Positions 30,530-32,500 of a DNA stretch of 32,500 nt are shown one piece after another. The stretch spans positions 1 to 32,500 of the forward strand of contig JAJTDE010000040.1 of NCBI GenBank assembly GCA_021298085.1, written 5' to 3'. A program made the translations under genes and the position numbers. The notes beneath the pieces are model-generated. The model worked only from the letters and a program-made list of their open reading frames with translations. It did no database searches and was not told the origin of the DNA. The DNA is from Rubrivivax sp. (GTDB lineage: Bacteria; Pseudomonadota; Gammaproteobacteria; Burkholderiales; Burkholderiaceae_C). The first letter of the stretch is position 1; the number at the start of each line of letters is the position of its first letter.

Positions 30530-32500
30530 TCAGACCTCACGCCCTGCCCGGTGACCTTGGTGCATGGCACCTTCGATATAGCCCAGGGCCTGTCCGTCAC
30601 CCACCAGGTGCACGGGCACGCCGCACTCGCGCAGCGCCTGTGCCATGCGGTCGTCAGGTTCGGCACCTACCGCCAGCACGACCGAGTCAGCGGGTGTGGT
30701 CTGGTCGGCCCCGGTGGTGTCGCGCCAGTCCACACGGCCCTTGCCGATCGAGACCACCTGGGCGCCGGTGTGCAGGCTGCCATGTGAGGCGACAGCCTCC
30801 AGCACGCGCCAGCGGCGCACGATCGAGAGCTCGCGGCCGGGCTTGTCGCTGGGCTCCAGCACGGTGACCTGCCGGCCCCGGGCGAGCAGGAACTCGGCCA
30901 GTTCCAGCCCCACCAGGCCGCCACCCACGATCACCACCCGCTGGCCCAGCGGCATCCAGAGCTTGGACAGGTTCTGCAGCGCCTGTTGGCTGTCGGTGAC
31001 ACGCAGCAGCCCGCCCGCCTTGAACAGTGCCCGTTCAGCCAGGTTGAGCTTGGCACGGGCAATCTCGTCGGCGCCGTCGCCGGTCATCAGGCGCCGCAGT
31101 TCGTCGCCACTCCAGACATGGGCCTGGTCGGCACCCGGGATGTCGGGCGCTGCGCGGCGTGCACCGGTGGCCACGATGATGGCGTCAGGCCGCAAGCTGG
31201 CCACGAGTGCGGGGGTCGCCGGGCAGGACAGCCGTACCTCGATCGGCAGTGTCTTCACCTGCCCGACCAGGTAGTCCAGCAGACGGCCGTTTTCCGGATA
31301 GGCCAAGGCCGCAAAGAACAGCGTGCCGCCCAGGCGGTCGCTGCGCTCCAGCAAGGTCACGCGGTGCCCGCGCAGCGCGGCGACACGAGCGGCTTCCATG
31401 CCCGCCGGGCCACCGCCCACCACCAGGACATGCCGGGGCGTGGCCGTCGGCTCGATGGCGGTGTCGGCTTCACGGCCGGTCTGGGCGTTCACGGCGCACA
31501 TCACGCGCTGGTTGATGAAGATCTGGCTCACGCAGGCGTAGCAGTAGATGCACGGCCGGATGTCCTGAGCGCGGTGGGTGGCCAGCTTGTTGGGCAGCTC
31601 TGGGTCTGCCAGCAGCTTGCGGGCAAAGGCGGCAAAGTCGTAGCGGCCAGCAGCGATGTCTGCCGCAGCCGCGGCCGGCTCGATGCGTCCAACCCCGATG
31701 ACGGGGATGTGCAGCGCCTGCCGGATGCGCTCGGTGTGGGCGACAAAGCCGCGCGGTGCCTGAACCAGGGGCGCTTCGGTGAACGCCGTTCCGGTGGTGA
31801 TCGTGGCGTAGGCAGAGACACTCACGGCATCGGCGCCGGCGGTTTCGCACAGGCGCGCGGTGGCGATGGCATCGTCCAGCCGGATGCCGCCGGGCGTGCG
31901 CATTTCCTCGGCATCCAGCCGCACCCACACCGGAAAGTCCGCCCCGCAGCGCCGCTTGACCGCCGCGATGGTCTCCAGCAGCACACGTGCGCGGTTGTCC
32001 AGCGATCCGCCATAGGCGTCGTCACGCTGGTTGTAGTAGGGCGACAGGAACCCGGCCAGGATGTAGGTGTGCGCGGCATGCAGCTCCACGGCGTCCATGC
32101 CCGCGGCCTGGGCACGTGCGGCGGCGTCGGCAAACCAGCCGATGAGGGTGCTGATGTCGTCGTGGCTCATCACGCGCAGACGAGGGCGCACCTTGCCCAT
32201 GCCGCCTACAAAGGTGGCCATTTCCTGCGTCGTCAAGGCCTGCAGCATGTCGGTGCGCAGCGGCGGTGGCGGCGAGGGCACCCACAGTTCCCGGCCGGCG
32301 GCGAGGTCACGGGTGGCCGTCTTGCCGGCGTGCTGCAGCTGCATGGCAATGCGAGCGCCGTGGCCGTGCACACGGCGTGCCAGTTCGGCCAGGCCGGGTA
32401 TGTGGTCGTCGTGCGAGACGCCCACCTGGTACGGCTCGGCCGTCCCGGCGGGGAAGGCAATGGCGCAAACGCCCATGATCAGCAGACCAGCCCCGCCCTT
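30530..32500 (-). CDS. FadH/old-yellow-enzyme iron-sulfur flavoprotein (5' end outside window)
   Basis: The minus-strand frame is open to the window edge (KGGAGLLIMGVCAIAF precedes the first Met), so the start lies beyond. The first ~330 visible residues are an FMN TIM barrel of the old-yellow-enzyme type: QLQHAGKTA, VELHAAHTYILAGFLSPYYN and QRDDAYGGSLDNRARVLLE. Four Cys for a 4Fe-4S cluster follow (CIYCYAC, then MCAVN). Then come two Rossmann motifs: VLVVGGGPAGMEAAR (FAD) and VVIVGGGLVGLELAEFL (NAD(P)H). This is the build of 2,4-dienoyl-CoA reductase FadH, BaiCD/BaiH and trimethylamine dehydrogenase. A role in reducing a dienoyl-CoA or an enone of the substrate ring fits the locus; the exact substrate is unknown. 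Confidence 0.92.
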   Translation of the reverse strand, partial: KGGAGLLIMGVCAIAFPAGTAEPYQVGVSHDDHIPGLAELARRVHGHGARIAMQLQHAGKTATRDLAAGRELWVPSPPPPLRTDMLQALTTQEMATFVGGMGKVRPRLRVMSHDDISTLIGWFADAAARAQAAGMDAVELHAAHTYILAGFLSPYYNQRDDAYGGSLDNRARVLLETIAAVKRRCGADFPVWVRLDAEEMRTPGGIRLDDAIATARLCETAGADAVSVSAYATITTGTAFTEAPLVQAPRGFVAHTERIRQALHIPVIGVGRIEPAAAAADIAAGRYDFAAFARKLLADPELPNKLATHRAQDIRPCIYCYACVSQIFINQRVMCAVNAQTGREADTAIEPTATPRHVLVVGGGPAGMEAARVAALRGHRVTLLERSDRLGGTLFFAALAYPENGRLLDYLVGQVKTLPIEVRLSCPATPALVASLRPDAIIVATGARRAAPDIPGADQAHVWSGDELRRLMTGDGADEIARAKLNLAERALFKAGGLLRVTDSQQALQNLSKLWMPLGQRVVIVGGGLVGLELAEFLLARGRQVTVLEPSDKPGRELSIVRRWRVLEAVASHGSLHTGAQVVSIGKGRVDWRDTTGADQTTPADSVVLAVGAEPDDRMAQALRECGVPVHLVGDGQALGYIEGAMHQGHRAGREV

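Overview
The window looks like chromosomal DNA of a high-GC betaproteobacterium, most likely Burkholderiales. This rests on codon use, long GC-driven antisense open frames, and the style of the catabolic genes; it is inference, not a database match. I saw no rRNA, tRNA, insertion sequence, integrase or CRISPR array.

Left part (1-6220). Intact genes (a GNAT acetyltransferase, a HAD phosphatase, a SAM methyltransferase, a hotdog thioesterase and a TetR regulator) are mixed with at least seven broken genes: DUF924, a DJ-1/PfpI protein, DUF4287, an AAA_14/DUF4143 ATPase, a short-chain dehydrogenase, an OmpR-type response regulator and an MBL-fold hydrolase. Most were damaged by internal deletions that left one or both gene ends readable. 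Three copies of one 22-bp operator lie before the thioesterase block, before the broken dehydrogenase and before tetR, so a small TetR regulon can be read from sequence although one target is dead.

Middle and right part (6318-32500). This is a dense catabolic locus. A leftward operon-like run encodes a coniferyl-aldehyde-dehydrogenase-like ALDH, an MFS transporter, an SDR, a nitroreductase and, after a gap, a long arylsulfatase. Divergent from it, a rightward run encodes a thiolase, a FadB/FadJ-type two-domain beta-oxidation protein, a GMC alcohol oxidase/dehydrogenase, a natural fusion of two acyl-CoA dehydrogenases, an APH-type kinase and a DUF7064-like protein. Then come a serine hydrolase plus MFS pair (leftward), a third MFS plus an EthD protein (rightward), a KshA-like Rieske oxygenase (leftward), a FadD19-like acyl-CoA ligase (rightward) and the C-terminal part of an FadH/old-yellow-enzyme iron-sulfur flavoprotein (leftward, running off the window).

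Taken together the locus reads as a pathway that imports a bulky hydrophobic compound (steroid, sterol or terpenoid type), perhaps as a sulfate or other ester. Hydrolysis would be followed by alcohol and aldehyde oxidation, CoA activation, beta-oxidation of a side chain and Rieske hydroxylation of a ring. The most intriguing part is the kinase directly after the acyl-CoA dehydrogenase fusion. It resembles the logic of LvaA/LvaC and ACAD10/11, where a hydroxyacyl-CoA is phosphorylated and the phosphate then eliminated. The substrate cannot be fixed from sequence alone.
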